64,000 bases of DNA, taken from assembly GCA_963281155.1 (NCBI GenBank), contig CAUJLY010000005.1, positions 682,001-746,000 of the forward strand, given 5' to 3'. The stretch comes from Rhabditophanes sp. KR3021. Its lineage: Eukaryota > Nematoda > Chromadorea > Rhabditida > Alloionematidae. A program made the position numbers and the translations under genes. The notes under the pieces are model-generated. The model was not told the DNA's origin. It was given only the letters and a program-made list of their open reading frames with translations, and searched no databases. This document shows positions 46,386 through 58,363 of this stretch, in pieces (within the stretch, counting starts at the first letter, position 1; every line of letters begins with the position of its first letter).

Positions 46386-48168
46386 ATGGAGTCTATTCCT
46401 CTTCTCGAATCCAATCAATTTACTACCTCTATCAATGTTAATGATGAAAATGACGAAAGCGAGTATTTTGCAGCCGCTAACGCAACTCCCAACTTCAACT
46501 ACAGAGAACGATCGAGGCGAGCCTATTTAAAGCAACGGAAAGTTATATTTTACATCATATTCCATATCGTGATGAGCTTACTAACGGTACTTTTACTAAT
46601 ATTCTTCTCAACGGTTCTTTATGCAAATGGGAAGCAGTCTGATTCTATACATGAACAAGTTCATTTGTCTTTGACAAGAGATGCCCGTTCTATGATGGTG
46701 ACTTGGGTAACGTTTCAAGACCTCAAGACTGACTTTCCTTTGGTCAAATATGGAAGAAATGGTGATAACCTTGATTTAACACAAACTGGATATTCAACCA
46801 AATTTGTCGATACTCAAGGTACTATCACTAGGTATATTCATCGTGTTAATCTCACTGAATTATCACATCAAACAAAGTACTATTACGAAGTTGGAAAAGA
46901 TGATTCGTGGAGTAATGGCACTTTCCATTTTACAACCTTTCCAGAAGGAACTGACTTCGGAGTGAAAATGTGTGTGTATGGCGATATGTCTGTTGACGGA
47001 AAGGCAACTCTTCCTGCACTTATCAGAGACGTCAAGAATGGACGTTGCCAGATGCTTATACATTTAGGAGATATTTCTTACCAACTTCAGAAGAATGATG
47101 GCAAGGTGGGAGATGAATTTATGAGGGAAATGGAACCAGCTGTTGCCTTTGTTCCTTTTATGGTCATTCCGGGCAATCACGAGTTTAATTGTTTTGGATT
47201 TTCTCATTATGAGAATAGATTTACGATGCCCGTTAAGCATCGAATTTCAGATGCAGATTCTTATTATTCGTTGACTGTTGGGCCAATCAATTTGTTTGCT
47301 GTTTCATCTGAAGTGTATGGACATTTGGTTGTTTATGGAAAGGATCCTATAAAAAGACAAGCCTACCAATTGGAGAATGATTTGCAACTAGCTGAGGCCA
47401 TCAAAGCCGACAGACCTTGGAAAATCGGATATCAACATCGACCTCTTTATTGTTATGAAGAGTATTACGACAAAGAGTGCAACAACTATGAAAACAAAAT
47501 GATGCGCAGTGGATTTGAGGATATTCCTGGTTTAGAAGATTTGTATCAACGATATTCAATGGATCTTATGCTAGTAGGCCATGAGCACGCTTTTGAAAAG
47601 TTGTGGCCCCTTTTTAATCGGACTGTTTATAAATATTTAGACCCAAGTATTTTCCTTAATCCACCAGCAACATCGTATCTTTTGACTGGAGCAGGTGGGT
47701 GTGATTGTACACATCAAATCAGCACCAAATTGGGCCCGTTTAGCGTTAAGCGGTAGGTTGAATGTGTCGAAATGTGGATAAAAGATTCCTTTTAGAGCTC
47801 TGGAAAAAAGTTATACAATCGTTGATGTCAAAAACAAGACTCACATGTTTATCGAGCAAACAAACAGTGAAAACAATTCCACCATAGATTCATACTGGAT
47901 CATCAAACAACAAAATTACGACCGACACAAAAACGGTTCAAACGAAAGAAGCGAATATGTGCCTATTAAAAGAGCTCTGGAATACCCATACCTCCATACA
48001 ATGGGTCCATACCAAGAGACATGCGTTAAAAAAGGCATGAAACTGTTCAATCAAACCCACAACCTAATACAAGTACCACAACCTTACCAGAACAAGGCTG
48101 TAAAAAACAAGATAATATTTATCATTCAATTAGCAATTTTTCTTCTGTCTAATCTTATTCACACTTAA
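46386..48168 (+). CDS. Membrane-anchored purple acid phosphatase
   Basis: The exons are 46386-47752 and 47796-48168 (43-bp intron, phase 2), giving 579 aa. Residues 1-50 are a cytosolic tail, with a single signal-anchor helix at about 53-78 (VIFYIIFHIVMSLLTVLLLI). A fibronectin-like N-terminal domain (QVHLSLTRDARSMMVTWVTF) precedes the metallophosphoesterase. Metal ligands sit in GDMS (199-202), LGDISY (227-232), GNHE (263-266), His351 of YQHRPLYC and GHEH (398-401), as in plant-type PAPs including ACP7. The C-terminus ends in a hydrophobic tail (IIFIIQLAIFLLSNLI) that could be a second membrane anchor. It probably hydrolyses phosphomonoesters in the secretory pathway or at the cell surface. 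AATAAA lies at 48216-48221. Confidence 0.9.
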
Positions 48169-48535
48169 TATTTCCAACTTAAATTTTATTTGTTAGCTTT
48201 AATTCATTTTTGTACAATAAAAGTTTTTAAATTACCTAAATTGTAAAAAAGTGTGTAGTAAGGATGGTAAACATCAGTGATCACAAGTCGCTTTCTGTTT
48301 ACGTTGACACCATTCCAATGTAGTTGGTAGGATTATTTTGGGATCACATTCGATGTGGAGAGACATTTGTGTTTGGAACGGGAAATCATCCTTTTACTTT
48401 TTAATTTCCTTGTCATTATTAATTTACATTTTTATTATAGGAAACGAGATTATTTAACTGTCACTCATCAATTATCAGATAGTGATAAGAAAGAAGTCAA
48501 ATTACAGGAACGGTCTTAAGAATCACCTAATAAAT
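48169..48535. other. Spacer between acid phosphatase and DCP2 genes
   Basis: Contains the phosphatase 3' UTR and the DCP2 5' flank. Nothing else supported. Confidence 0.4.
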
Positions 48536-49639
48536 ATGTCCCAACAACCTATTGTGGCAACAAAGCATACTTTTAAATGCTACGACGAAGCGTTACAGTT
48601 TGTATGCTTTCGCTACATCGACTTTGAACTAGAACTCCAAAAGTATGAGCGTGTGATGTTTAATGTGGAACAAGCTTACTGGTATTACCTTGACTTTTTG
48701 GTCCCCGCAAATCCAAGTTTGTTACTCCATAATAGTTTTGCTCAATTCGCTTATGACATCATCCGACATTCAGAAAACTTGCAGCATTTAGTTGGAAAGG
48801 AGGATGAAGCTTTGGCAGCTTTTAAAGAATACAAGTCAAAAATCGCCACTTGTGGTGCTATTCTTGTTGATCCATCTCTCGACTACTGCCTTCTCGTTCA
48901 GATGTACGCAAATAAAAGTTCTTTTGGCTTTCCAAAAGGCAAAATTAATTATCTCGAAAACCCCGAAGATTGTGCTATTCGTGAGACGCAAGAAGAAACA
49001 GGATACAATTGCCGTGACAATATACATCCAGACATATTTTACGATCATTATTTCAATGGTGCTTTGTGCAGATTGTACCTCGTCACAAATGTGGATACCA
49101 ACTTTTCCTTCAAACCTAATGCGCGACATGAGATTTGCAAAATTCAGTGGTTCTTGATTAGTCAATTGCCGTCGACCAAGGACGAAGTTACGGAGTTACA
49201 TGTTAAAGCCAAAAATCTTTACACAGTCGTTCCTTTTGTCAAAAGGCTAAAAGACACCATTAAGGAGCTAAGAAACCCTTTGAAAGTAACGAAACCAATC
49301 CACCAACTCAAACACTCCTCTGATAAAGGAAATGGGTCGGGGAAAGTGCAAATCAAACCGTCTCAAACGTCTGCTTTTAATGTTGTTAAGGATGGACAAA
49401 AACAAGTCACTCGTGAAAAAAGCTTCAAGAAGGAAACACAAAAGCCAGTAGCAGGAGAGAAAAGTTTTAAGAAGGAGACAGTGAAAGATGATGGTAAGAA
49501 AAGAGGGACGGTGAATGATTTGTTCAATATAAAAGACAATACTGCTACTTCTTCAAGGACGGGTAATCTTCCTGCCGAGTTGCCTTCTACTTTTACCGGC
49601 TTAAGCTTTCTTGAGCATCTAACGGGAGCAAACAAATAA
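48536..49639 (+). CDS. dcap-2: mRNA-decapping enzyme DCP2
   Basis: The product is 367 aa in one exon. The N-terminal regulatory (box A) domain covers about 18-95 (LQFVCFRYIDFELELQKYER, VEQAYWYYLDFL). The Nudix fold follows with CGAILVD, SSFGFPKGKI and the Nudix box GKINYLENPEDCAIRETQEE plus TGY (about 135-157), which fits GX5EX7REUXEEXGU. Box B is around NARHEICKIQWFLISQLP. DCP2 removes the m7G cap in 5'-3' mRNA decay, in P bodies. The tail is short and carries a tandem repeat (EKSFKKET twice) instead of the long C-terminus of many homologues. The ATG at 48536 is the first in frame; upstream codons use non-ATG starts. Confidence 0.93.
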   Translation: MSQQPIVATKHTFKCYDEALQFVCFRYIDFELELQKYERVMFNVEQAYWYYLDFLVPANPSLLLHNSFAQFAYDIIRHSENLQHLVGKEDEALAAFKEYKSKIATCGAILVDPSLDYCLLVQMYANKSSFGFPKGKINYLENPEDCAIRETQEETGYNCRDNIHPDIFYDHYFNGALCRLYLVTNVDTNFSFKPNARHEICKIQWFLISQLPSTKDEVTELHVKAKNLYTVVPFVKRLKDTIKELRNPLKVTKPIHQLKHSSDKGNGSGKVQIKPSQTSAFNVVKDGQKQVTREKSFKKETQKPVAGEKSFKKETVKDDGKKRGTVNDLFNIKDNTATSSRTGNLPAELPSTFTGLSFLEHLTGANK

Positions 49640-50010
49640 GGTTTAATTAACTGGAAAAGATTACTAGAAACATTCAATCCATCGAGCTTTATCATGATTA
49701 CTTCCCAAAAATATGAAATTATTCTATATTGAACTTTATCATGCTAATCCAGTCTCCACGCCGGTGACTAATCTCCTCGTAATAAATAAATTTTTTTTGC
49801 ACTCATCTTGTTGTGTGTAGCCATGTTGGTGTTGCGTTTCCACCAAATGCTTCCCACCACGAAACGACCAACACCCGTCTTCCACGTTACCCCACATCCG
49901 TGTGACAAATACCTAATAGAAGGGGTGTCTAGTCTTGGTTTCACTAATTTCAAGTAGAAACCACCTATTTTTATCTACTAAACTTTTGACGCTTGCAAAA
50001 GTAACTTACG
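49640..50010. other. Spacer upstream of the SRP receptor gene
   Basis: No gene seen; a slightly GC-rich stretch at 49800-49930 shows no protein-like frame. Likely promoter or 5' UTR of the SRP receptor gene. Confidence 0.4.
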
Positions 50011-51932
50011 ATGATTGATCTTTTCACTATTTTTGGGAAAGGTGGCATCGTCTTGTGGTGCTTCCAAGAGGGTAGTGATTTGTTCAGAGATACTATCAAT
50101 GACTTTATTCAGGATGTAATTCTTCAGGTAAATGCCTTTTATTACTTTAATTTATAATCTCCTAGGAAAGAGGAAACACCAAAAATTACTCGTCAAATGG
50201 GGTTACCCTCAAATACAAGTTAGACAATGAATTTGAGATAGTGTTTCTTGTTGTGTATCGGAACTTAGTCCAATTGACTTACATGGACAAGTTGTTGAAT
50301 GAAATATCGCTGCGGTTCAGAGATATGTACAAGAATGTGTTGGTTGATTCCAATATGCTTCATGCCCAAAACGCCAATTTATTCAAGTCTTTTGACAAGG
50401 AGTTTAACAAGATATTAAATAATTTATTTGAGGAAGAAAAGAAGTTAGCTGAGATTGCCAAGAAACCTCGCACTTATCAGGAAAGCGCTAAGTCAAAGAA
50501 GACCATGGAGTCTGTTATGAACTTACCGGCCAAGAAGGCGGAAAAGCCACTTAAGAAACCTACTAAGGCTGCTCCTAAGAAAGAAGATTCTGAGGAAGAT
50601 GACTTTTCTTCTATTCCACAGACACCTTCTTCAGATGCGGATGATGAGACTATGGCTAGAAGGGCTGCTATGATGAAGAAGGTTAAGGGAAAGGCTAAGA
50701 TGCCTGCTTCAAGTGTTCCAACTATTGAGAAATCTCCCGAGCAAGGGAAAAAGAAAGGGAAGCAAGCTAGAAACTGGGATTACCCTGCCGGAAATGGACC
50801 TCCCGACGTTCTCGACTACTCCAGAACTGTTGAAGACGACGCAAAATCAAATAACGGCCCATCAACGGAAACCAACACATTCGTCGAAGAGCAGAGGTCT
50901 TTCGTTGGAACCTACAAAGGAGATTTGCCAGGCCTTGACGTTGGTGAGTCTTCTGATGAAGAAGAAAATGAAGTTACCACTCAAAAGTCTGGTTGGTTCT
51001 CATCTTTGTCAAACCTAGTTTCCAACAAAAAGTTGACGCCAGACGACATCGAACCCATCATGACACAAATGAAAGAAAACCTGATACAAAAGAATGTGGC
51101 TGCTGAACCGGCTGATCAAATCTGTGAATCCGTTGGAAACAAGCTAAATGGAAAGGTCATTGGAACATTCAACCGAGTCAAGACAATCGTAAAAGAAGCT
51201 ATGCGTGAGTCGCTCGTTCAATTGCTAACACCTAAAAGACGAGTCGATATTCTCAGAGACATCGCTGAATCCAAGAAAGAAAGACGGCCCTACGTTATCG
51301 TTTTCTGTGGAGTGAATGGAGTTGGAAAGTCGACTAACTTGTCTAAAGTCACCTTCTGGCTCAATGAAAATGGGCATAAAGTTTTGATTGCTGCCGGTGA
51401 TACTTTCAGAGCTGGTGCCGTTGAACAATTAAGAACTCACATGAGAAATTTAAATTCACTTCATCCAGAGGCTGTCACTTTATATGAACAAGGTTATGGA
51501 AAAGATCCAGCTGGGTTGGCTGCTGCTGCTATTGGAATTGCCGCTGACCGTGGCATCGACGTTGTTTTGGTTGATACAGCTGGCAGAATGCAGGACAATG
51601 AGCCTTTGATGAGATCACTTTCTAAGTTGATCAAGATTAATGAACCTGATCTTGTGCTGTTTGTTGGAGAAGCTTTGGTTGGAAATGAGGCTGTGGATCA
51701 ACTTGTTAAATTCAACCAAGCTTTAGCTGATAACTCAGATCGCGGCAAAGATGCTAGGCTCATCGATGGAATCGTTCTCACCAAATTCGACACAATTGAC
51801 GACAAAGTTGGAGCTGCTATTTCGATGACTTACATCACAGGGCAGCCTATTGTGTTTGTTGGCTGTGGACAGACTTATACTGATCTGAAATCGCTAAATG
51901 TAAATGCCGTTGTTCATTCCTTGCTAAGATAA
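50011..51932 (+). CDS. Signal recognition particle receptor subunit alpha
   Basis: The exons are 50011-50127 and 50166-51932 (38-bp GT-AG intron, phase 0), giving 627 aa, matching the family. The N-terminal SRX domain begins MIDLFTIFGKGGIVLWCFQE and binds the beta subunit at the ER membrane. A charged linker (about 120-290) is rich in Lys, Glu and Ser. The NG GTPase domain follows, with G1 GVNGVGKST (about 421-429), G2-region DTFRAGAVEQL, G3 DTAGRM (about 511) and G4 TKFDTIDDKVG (about 578), ending FVGCGQTYTDLKSL. It is the docking GTPase for ribosome-SRP complexes in co-translational targeting. AATAAA lies at 51980-51985. Confidence 0.96.
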
Positions 51933-54900
51933 TCTTGATGCTTATTCATATTCATACTTCTTCTAATTTCAATATACAAAATAAAATATGACTATCTCTT
52001 AAATGTTTGGAGCATTATTATTTTTTAAGCATTCAAAATAAAGTTTCCTTTCAACATACAAAATGGAGATTCCTTTGAACAATCAAAAATAAATTTTAGT
52101 TTCGACATACATTTTCAATTCAACAATCGACAATAAATCTTAGTTTAGCATCCATAAACAAATCTGCATTTGCAACATCCATAAACAAATCTGCATTTGC
52201 AACATCCAAAACTATCCCTCCAAACATAAAAAAGTGTTTCCCTCCAATTACTCAATCGTATTATTACTTACTTTTAAAGATACTATTTATCTTATTTTCC
52301 TTTTCTACAAAAAATTTAAAATCACTTATCCTTTGTTAACTTCCATCAATTTAAAAGTTACTCAGTAAGTAGGAAATTGTTGATGCCGTTACCGAATCTG
52401 ACACAACTAATATTTGGCATAGGGTACTTGTGATTAAATTTCATCATCGCCTATTACCATAATACGAAACCACTTTGTCATTTCCATTTTAAGAACCAAA
52501 AGTATGTAAAACCATATAAATATATACTTTATACATACACATCTATACTTATCCCTTTTGGCGATGCTTTACTCTTGACACTTTATGGTAATGATAATAA
52601 TGATGAGTACATACAACCCTTTGACACGCTACCAAAAGCAGTATTATGTGGGAGTATCTGGATACTGTAAACTTCATATCCTTTATAATGCCACGTCAAT
52701 AGACATTATTCACTATTGACAATCATTCAGGATCTGCTTCTTCTATCTCCCAACTTCATTACCACCACCACTTAATTTAAATAGTTACAAGTAACAGTGA
52801 TTTCCCCAATACCACCACTTAAAAACTAATCCCACAACCATTGCCTTCTCTTTATTGCTTTTAATTAGGCTTGACATTTTCTACTTATCATCTTTAACAT
52901 ACCCATTACCAAGATAATACTTTACAACACACACTTTAACTTACAACTTTATTTATCACTTTGTTTTGATTTACATCCCCATTACCATACTACTTTCTGT
53001 CACAACAAAAAAGGATTAGGACATACATTTAGGCCTATTAAACAACAATAATTGGTTGGATATAACCAGAACCACAATTAACCAAAATGTCATGGTGTGA
53101 CAGGCAAAAGCCTACCAACAATCTTAATTCTATACATTCAAATCAAAATTTATAAATAAATATCTATTAACAGTTGATAATTTACATCTTTTCCTTAACC
53201 TATCCCCATCTCAAATTATCCACCATGTTTTGGTGTATTTAATTGAACAAAAACCATTTTACTTACTTCTTTTTGATATAGTTAAATGATTGAACATAAC
53301 AAAAATAACCTTTTTATTTATAACAAATAGAGAATGAATGCAAATTAAGCTTCACCCAACAAAATGCATCTGACTTTATACAAATATATATATAACATAC
53401 ACACAACATATAATATGTTCGATGACATGCTTGGCCGACCATTTAAAAGGTTATCTCTAAGAGGATTAAGTACCAAGTCAGTTCATGAGACTTGATACCG
53501 TATCACATCTATTACTCTGTCTTTTCTTAAACCCAAAAAACTGCCATCTATGTAATAATATATTAGATTAACTTTCTCCATCAGATACGCTAATTGGCTT
53601 TAATGGGGGCAGCAGGAGATTCAGTTGATTGATAAAAATAAGTTAACTTTGAAGATGTAAAAAATGTAACCTCGTAACGACCCCTCATATTAAATGGGTA
53701 AATGGTGGTGCGGGTTAATATAGTAGGTATAATTGGCGTACTTTTGGCAATCAAAACATCTCTATTCAATTACATACAAATTATAGAAATTCATTATCAA
53801 TATAGATGGGTTGGTAGATGTATGTGGGGTTCAGTATCTATTAATATTCAAAGGGATCCTTCTTTCATTTACTGGAGATGATTCAAACTATTTAAGGTTA
53901 TATATCTTGTGTCGATTGACTTTTTACCGTGTAGAGGCATGGAATTACCTCAAGTACATCTTCACTTATCTTTCTTACCAACGCACATATTTGAATTACC
54001 ACCTTAAGTATAACTAAGTGTAAAGGTCATAACCAAAAATGCCGCAATTGATACTATTCTCTCCAAAATTCATATGTCCTTACCTAAAAGATGAAGGCAA
54101 ATCGTTTCCCTACTAATCCACTCACACTTCTATGTAAATTGTTTGCTGATGGAGAGCATTAGTAGAAAGAAGATATCCAATTCATATACACAACCATATT
54201 TATTCATTCAATTAACACCAAACAATACAACTAATACAATATAACCATACAATTTAAATATTGTTAACATCAAAACCGCTCACTTTTTGACATCACCTCT
54301 ACTCGATTAACACAGTATAGTATTAGTAGGTGATATTCAAAGCAGAAGCAAAACTCTTTCCGCCAAAGTGTTAATTTGTTTACCTTGATTCTAATGGTGT
54401 AAGGTCATTTATACGTACTTATTTCTTTGCTCATACAACATAAATTAACTCATCTTAATGGACTGCTTGGTGGTGGGAAAACTTTTAATAATATCATTGT
54501 TTACCATTACCTCATCACTCTTCATTTTATTCCCAATTTTACTTGTAACTTTAGTGGCTTTTCGTGTCTTTTTTCATCGGATACTACTTCATGACATAAC
54601 ACTTTTAATAGTTACATTATGTACATATATTTACTACCGTATCTAATCCCCTTTTAAGGAAATTTGAGGTAAAGTAAGGATGAAGGTTCATATGATATAA
54701 CATTCTTATGTATACATTATTATCTCCCTGCCAAGGACAACATACCCATTAATCTTCTTTCAAGTAACAAGAAACTTTAAAAGCCACATGAGGTAAATAA
54801 CTACTATTCTTCCATTTTCCAGATGCACCTGTTGCCAAGTCGCTTAACGTTTTAATGTGCCAAATTAGGTGCTAACAAAAGAGAAGAAAAGAGGCATATA

Positions 54901-57900
54901 TAAATTTATAATTTACCTATTGCTAACCTATTACCTTTGAAGGCATATATACCGGAAGTGGCGTTTAATAGTCTGAAGCAATCATCCAAACCAACTCTCC
55001 CTACCCGTATATCCCCCTTCGCTCCCCTTTCTTCCAAGGACCTGAACTGTGAAGAATGCCTCTTTGATAGTATGCATATACATATGCTTTTCCCTAATAG
55101 GATACGATCCCCACACCAACATCTAATACCTTTTTATTCCACAGTAATTTTGGGATATAATATGTTTTTACTTCTTTTATACCAATCATAATTACTTTAT
55201 GCCAAAATATTTGCCTCATATTCATAATAATAGCCATTACTTGTCGTATAGAAGTAAGTATGCATAACTTTATGGTAATAACATTCTTGTTAACCATAGA
55301 TGGTACTAGACTCTTTTATCAGTTTAAATGTGGCAAAATGTGTGCAAAAGGAACTTCAAGCATTCGTTTGGAGTGGGTTCTCTTTTTAAATTGGGTAACA
55401 GATTGTCATTAGCATATCAAGTATGTAGTCATCTTGTTAAGGAAAAACCATGATGGTTGGAGTCTAAAGCATATAATATTCAGATGAGTTATTACTACTG
55501 TATATTAGTTTGCCTCCAGTTCCTATCCAAACCTTTTTGATACCACACCCCAAACTACTACTACTTCTTTACATACTTTACTTCTTTGACACTTTCGAGG
55601 ATGTAAAAAAGAAGTTTGCTTAGTTACGTAGTATTATTTAAGAAACTACATCCTCTATAAAAAGTTACAATAAACCTAACGATATCTACCAAACCATACT
55701 TACATCACCCATCCAACCTCACATTAACTTTCTTGTTCCCCTAAATACTTAGCCAACTTTGATAAGTAAGTAGGGCCCATTGTTTTAATATGAAAAGAAA
55801 GAGATTTGTTGTAGAAGGATTGGTAACACAATCTAATGACACCAATAACTTATGTATAAGTTTACAGCATCGAAGCTTCCATCACTTTAAGGGTTGTTGA
55901 GTTTGTATTATTTTGATATGTGAAATATTTGGGTTTGAATTAGATATATTAGTCTGTACAAGCCATTCAACCAAATTATAATCTTTTTGAGAAGATGATT
56001 ATTAAAAAGTGTGGTGATCGTGTGGTATTAGTACGAGATGCAGTTGGTTCATACTGACTTTCCTATCATACATACTCTCTTATCATTGCATTTGTTTTCC
56101 ATCAACAAGATCACAATTAATAAAAGGTATGATGTTCGCTTGTGTCTCTCCCAACAGTAATCTTATTTAAAGACCAACCAAACAATTATCCTAAGCTAAC
56201 CATGCTGTGACACATGTAAGTCCTCACTTCAACTAATTACCCTTCTACTAAATACCGCTCTCCACCAACTGTCCCTACTGTCCTTCATCCACACCAAAAG
56301 ACTGTGTTTTTGTAGTAATTTAAACTAAACATCCATTAGCACCTTTACTTAATTCACAAAATTAGTACTTAATATGGTGGTTGATAATGCGTCATAGGCA
56401 TACCTTTAATTGAGTACTAGATGGGGTGCGGTGGTTGTTTATGTCAAAACATCTGGTTTAGTGTCAATTTGTATGGGTGATTCGTTGGGTGAGGCACTGT
56501 TCCAGTTTACGTGTCTGGAGATATCTAAAGTAATATTATGACATATCTACAAAGATATGATGTCTTATCCTGTATCTGTTACACTATGTTTGGTTGTTTA
56601 TTGGATTAGTTAATCTACTACTAAAGATATCATCAGACAGTAGTTGGTATGTATCAGTACACAGTATAATAATATTTCCTAAGTAATTCCTAACCCAAAA
56701 AGAGGAAGATACACTGATTTAGTGTATTTAGTAAGCCTTTAAAGTAGTTCTATTTGCTCAGAGCTTAAAGATCTCTTCATACTAGTAGTTATTGTTAATA
56801 ATTTGTAGTTTCTTCTAATTCCCAGTATATTATCTAATTCCTTGTGTCAATTGGGCTTCCTGAGTAAGAGTAAACGTGTGCCAATTGAACTGATCTCACT
56901 CCTGTCCAAACAAACTCAAAACCTCCATTGAGTCCATCTTCTCAAAAAAGAAAACAAAAAGAGACAGTTGGTTGTGTTAAGCTAATCGGTGTGGTGGTGT
57001 AATAATAATATATACCCATAAAGTAGTTACTATAAAAGATTGTCCAAATAAATTAATTGCGCAATCACTTGATTTCATTTTGAATGGAGTGTCGATACGA
57101 CATCATTAACATCATTTTACTACTACAAATACCACATTTATTGAGATATACGGCTATAGAGTCACTTGACATATCACCATCATTGCTCCATCATCAACTT
57201 TGAAATTAGAAGAAGATGTAACTACAAACACACACACTCACACTACTTCATTTGGATTAAAAAAAGAAAATTAAGTTTGTAAGCATAAAATTACACTCTT
57301 TTAGCTATTTTAACCCTTTTGCAAGCTGTATTTGTTTTATGTTGATTATTAAATAATTGTAATAACTGTTTAATGTCTTTCCCCGCCTTAAGTTGGTTGT
57401 GTCTCTAAGTACTAATTAGAATATATATCTTCATCCCCGAACCTATATCTCTTTCCATGTACATTAATACACATCAAATGTTATATGATGACAGACATGC
57501 TGTCCAAAAAAGATACAAAACCAACCAACCACCATCCCTTACACCACCTCGGCGCCCCTAACCACCAACCAGGGGGCCGCCTTTCCCTCCAAGGGTGCGC
57601 AAACACTCCTCCATTTCAAAGACGCTCATCTTTTTCCACTTATCTTGTAGTATCATTATATTTAACCCGAACTGTTACACACTTTCTTATCATCGCTACT
57701 ACATTATTTAATATTTGTTCATTCATAACACATATTATTGCGTATCAAACGATTCTTTTTAACACATTAAATAGATTACATTAAATATATTCAAAATATA
57801 TGATTATCACATAACGAATACCATCTCCGCCCTCCACCACCTAATTGTTCTCAAACATTCCTCTATATTTCAGACTTTTGCCTGATAATACGCATATAAT

Positions 57901-58363
57901 ACTAACAAACACCACTATTATTGCTTCAAAAAAAGAAAGGCGTGTCTCATTACCAAAAATGATTATTAACTGATATATATTTATATGTTGTGGGTATTAC
58001 CAAGGTTTTTCCATCTTTAATACTATTTAATGTAATGATACTCATTTCACGCCACTCCATTTCCTTCTAATATCTTTTGTTGATTGGTATCACTTTTGAT
58101 GATATGAGGGAAGTTGTTAAGGGATTATGGTTTTTAATATGACAACCTGCTTATTTAGTGTCATTTTTATTTTGTCATATTTAATTGTTATTTATAGTTC
58201 TTATTTGGAGGAGGTATTATTATGTGTGATAAGTACATATAATGTCTTATATAGATAATATTACATACCCATTCTTTTATCTTTTTCTTATCTTTTTCAG
58301 GTTATTACAAAGTGTCTTTTACACTTTTTTGTCTGTATTTAAACAAAGCCGAGCCAGACAATC
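51933..58363. other. 6.4-kb gene-free upstream region of the SIX3/6 gene
   Basis: Apart from the SRP receptor 3' UTR and a small tandem repeat, no gene is visible. All open frames are short and low-complexity. A GC-rich island at about 57540-57600 (around CGGCGCCCCTAACC and GGGGGCCGCC) stands out from the AT-rich surroundings. Position and size suggest cis-regulatory DNA for the homeobox gene. Confidence 0.5.
52149..52202. repeat. Tandem duplication, 2 x 27 bp
   Basis: The unit CATCCATAAACAAATCTGCA plus TTTGCAA occurs at 52149-52175 and 52176-52202, followed by a partial third start (CATCCAAAAC). Confidence 0.9.

Noticed and set aside
57485..57784. Plus-strand open frame of 99 codons over the GC-rich patch
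   Set aside because: Low-complexity, His/Pro-rich then hydrophobic, with no family features or splice context; more likely non-coding regulatory sequence.
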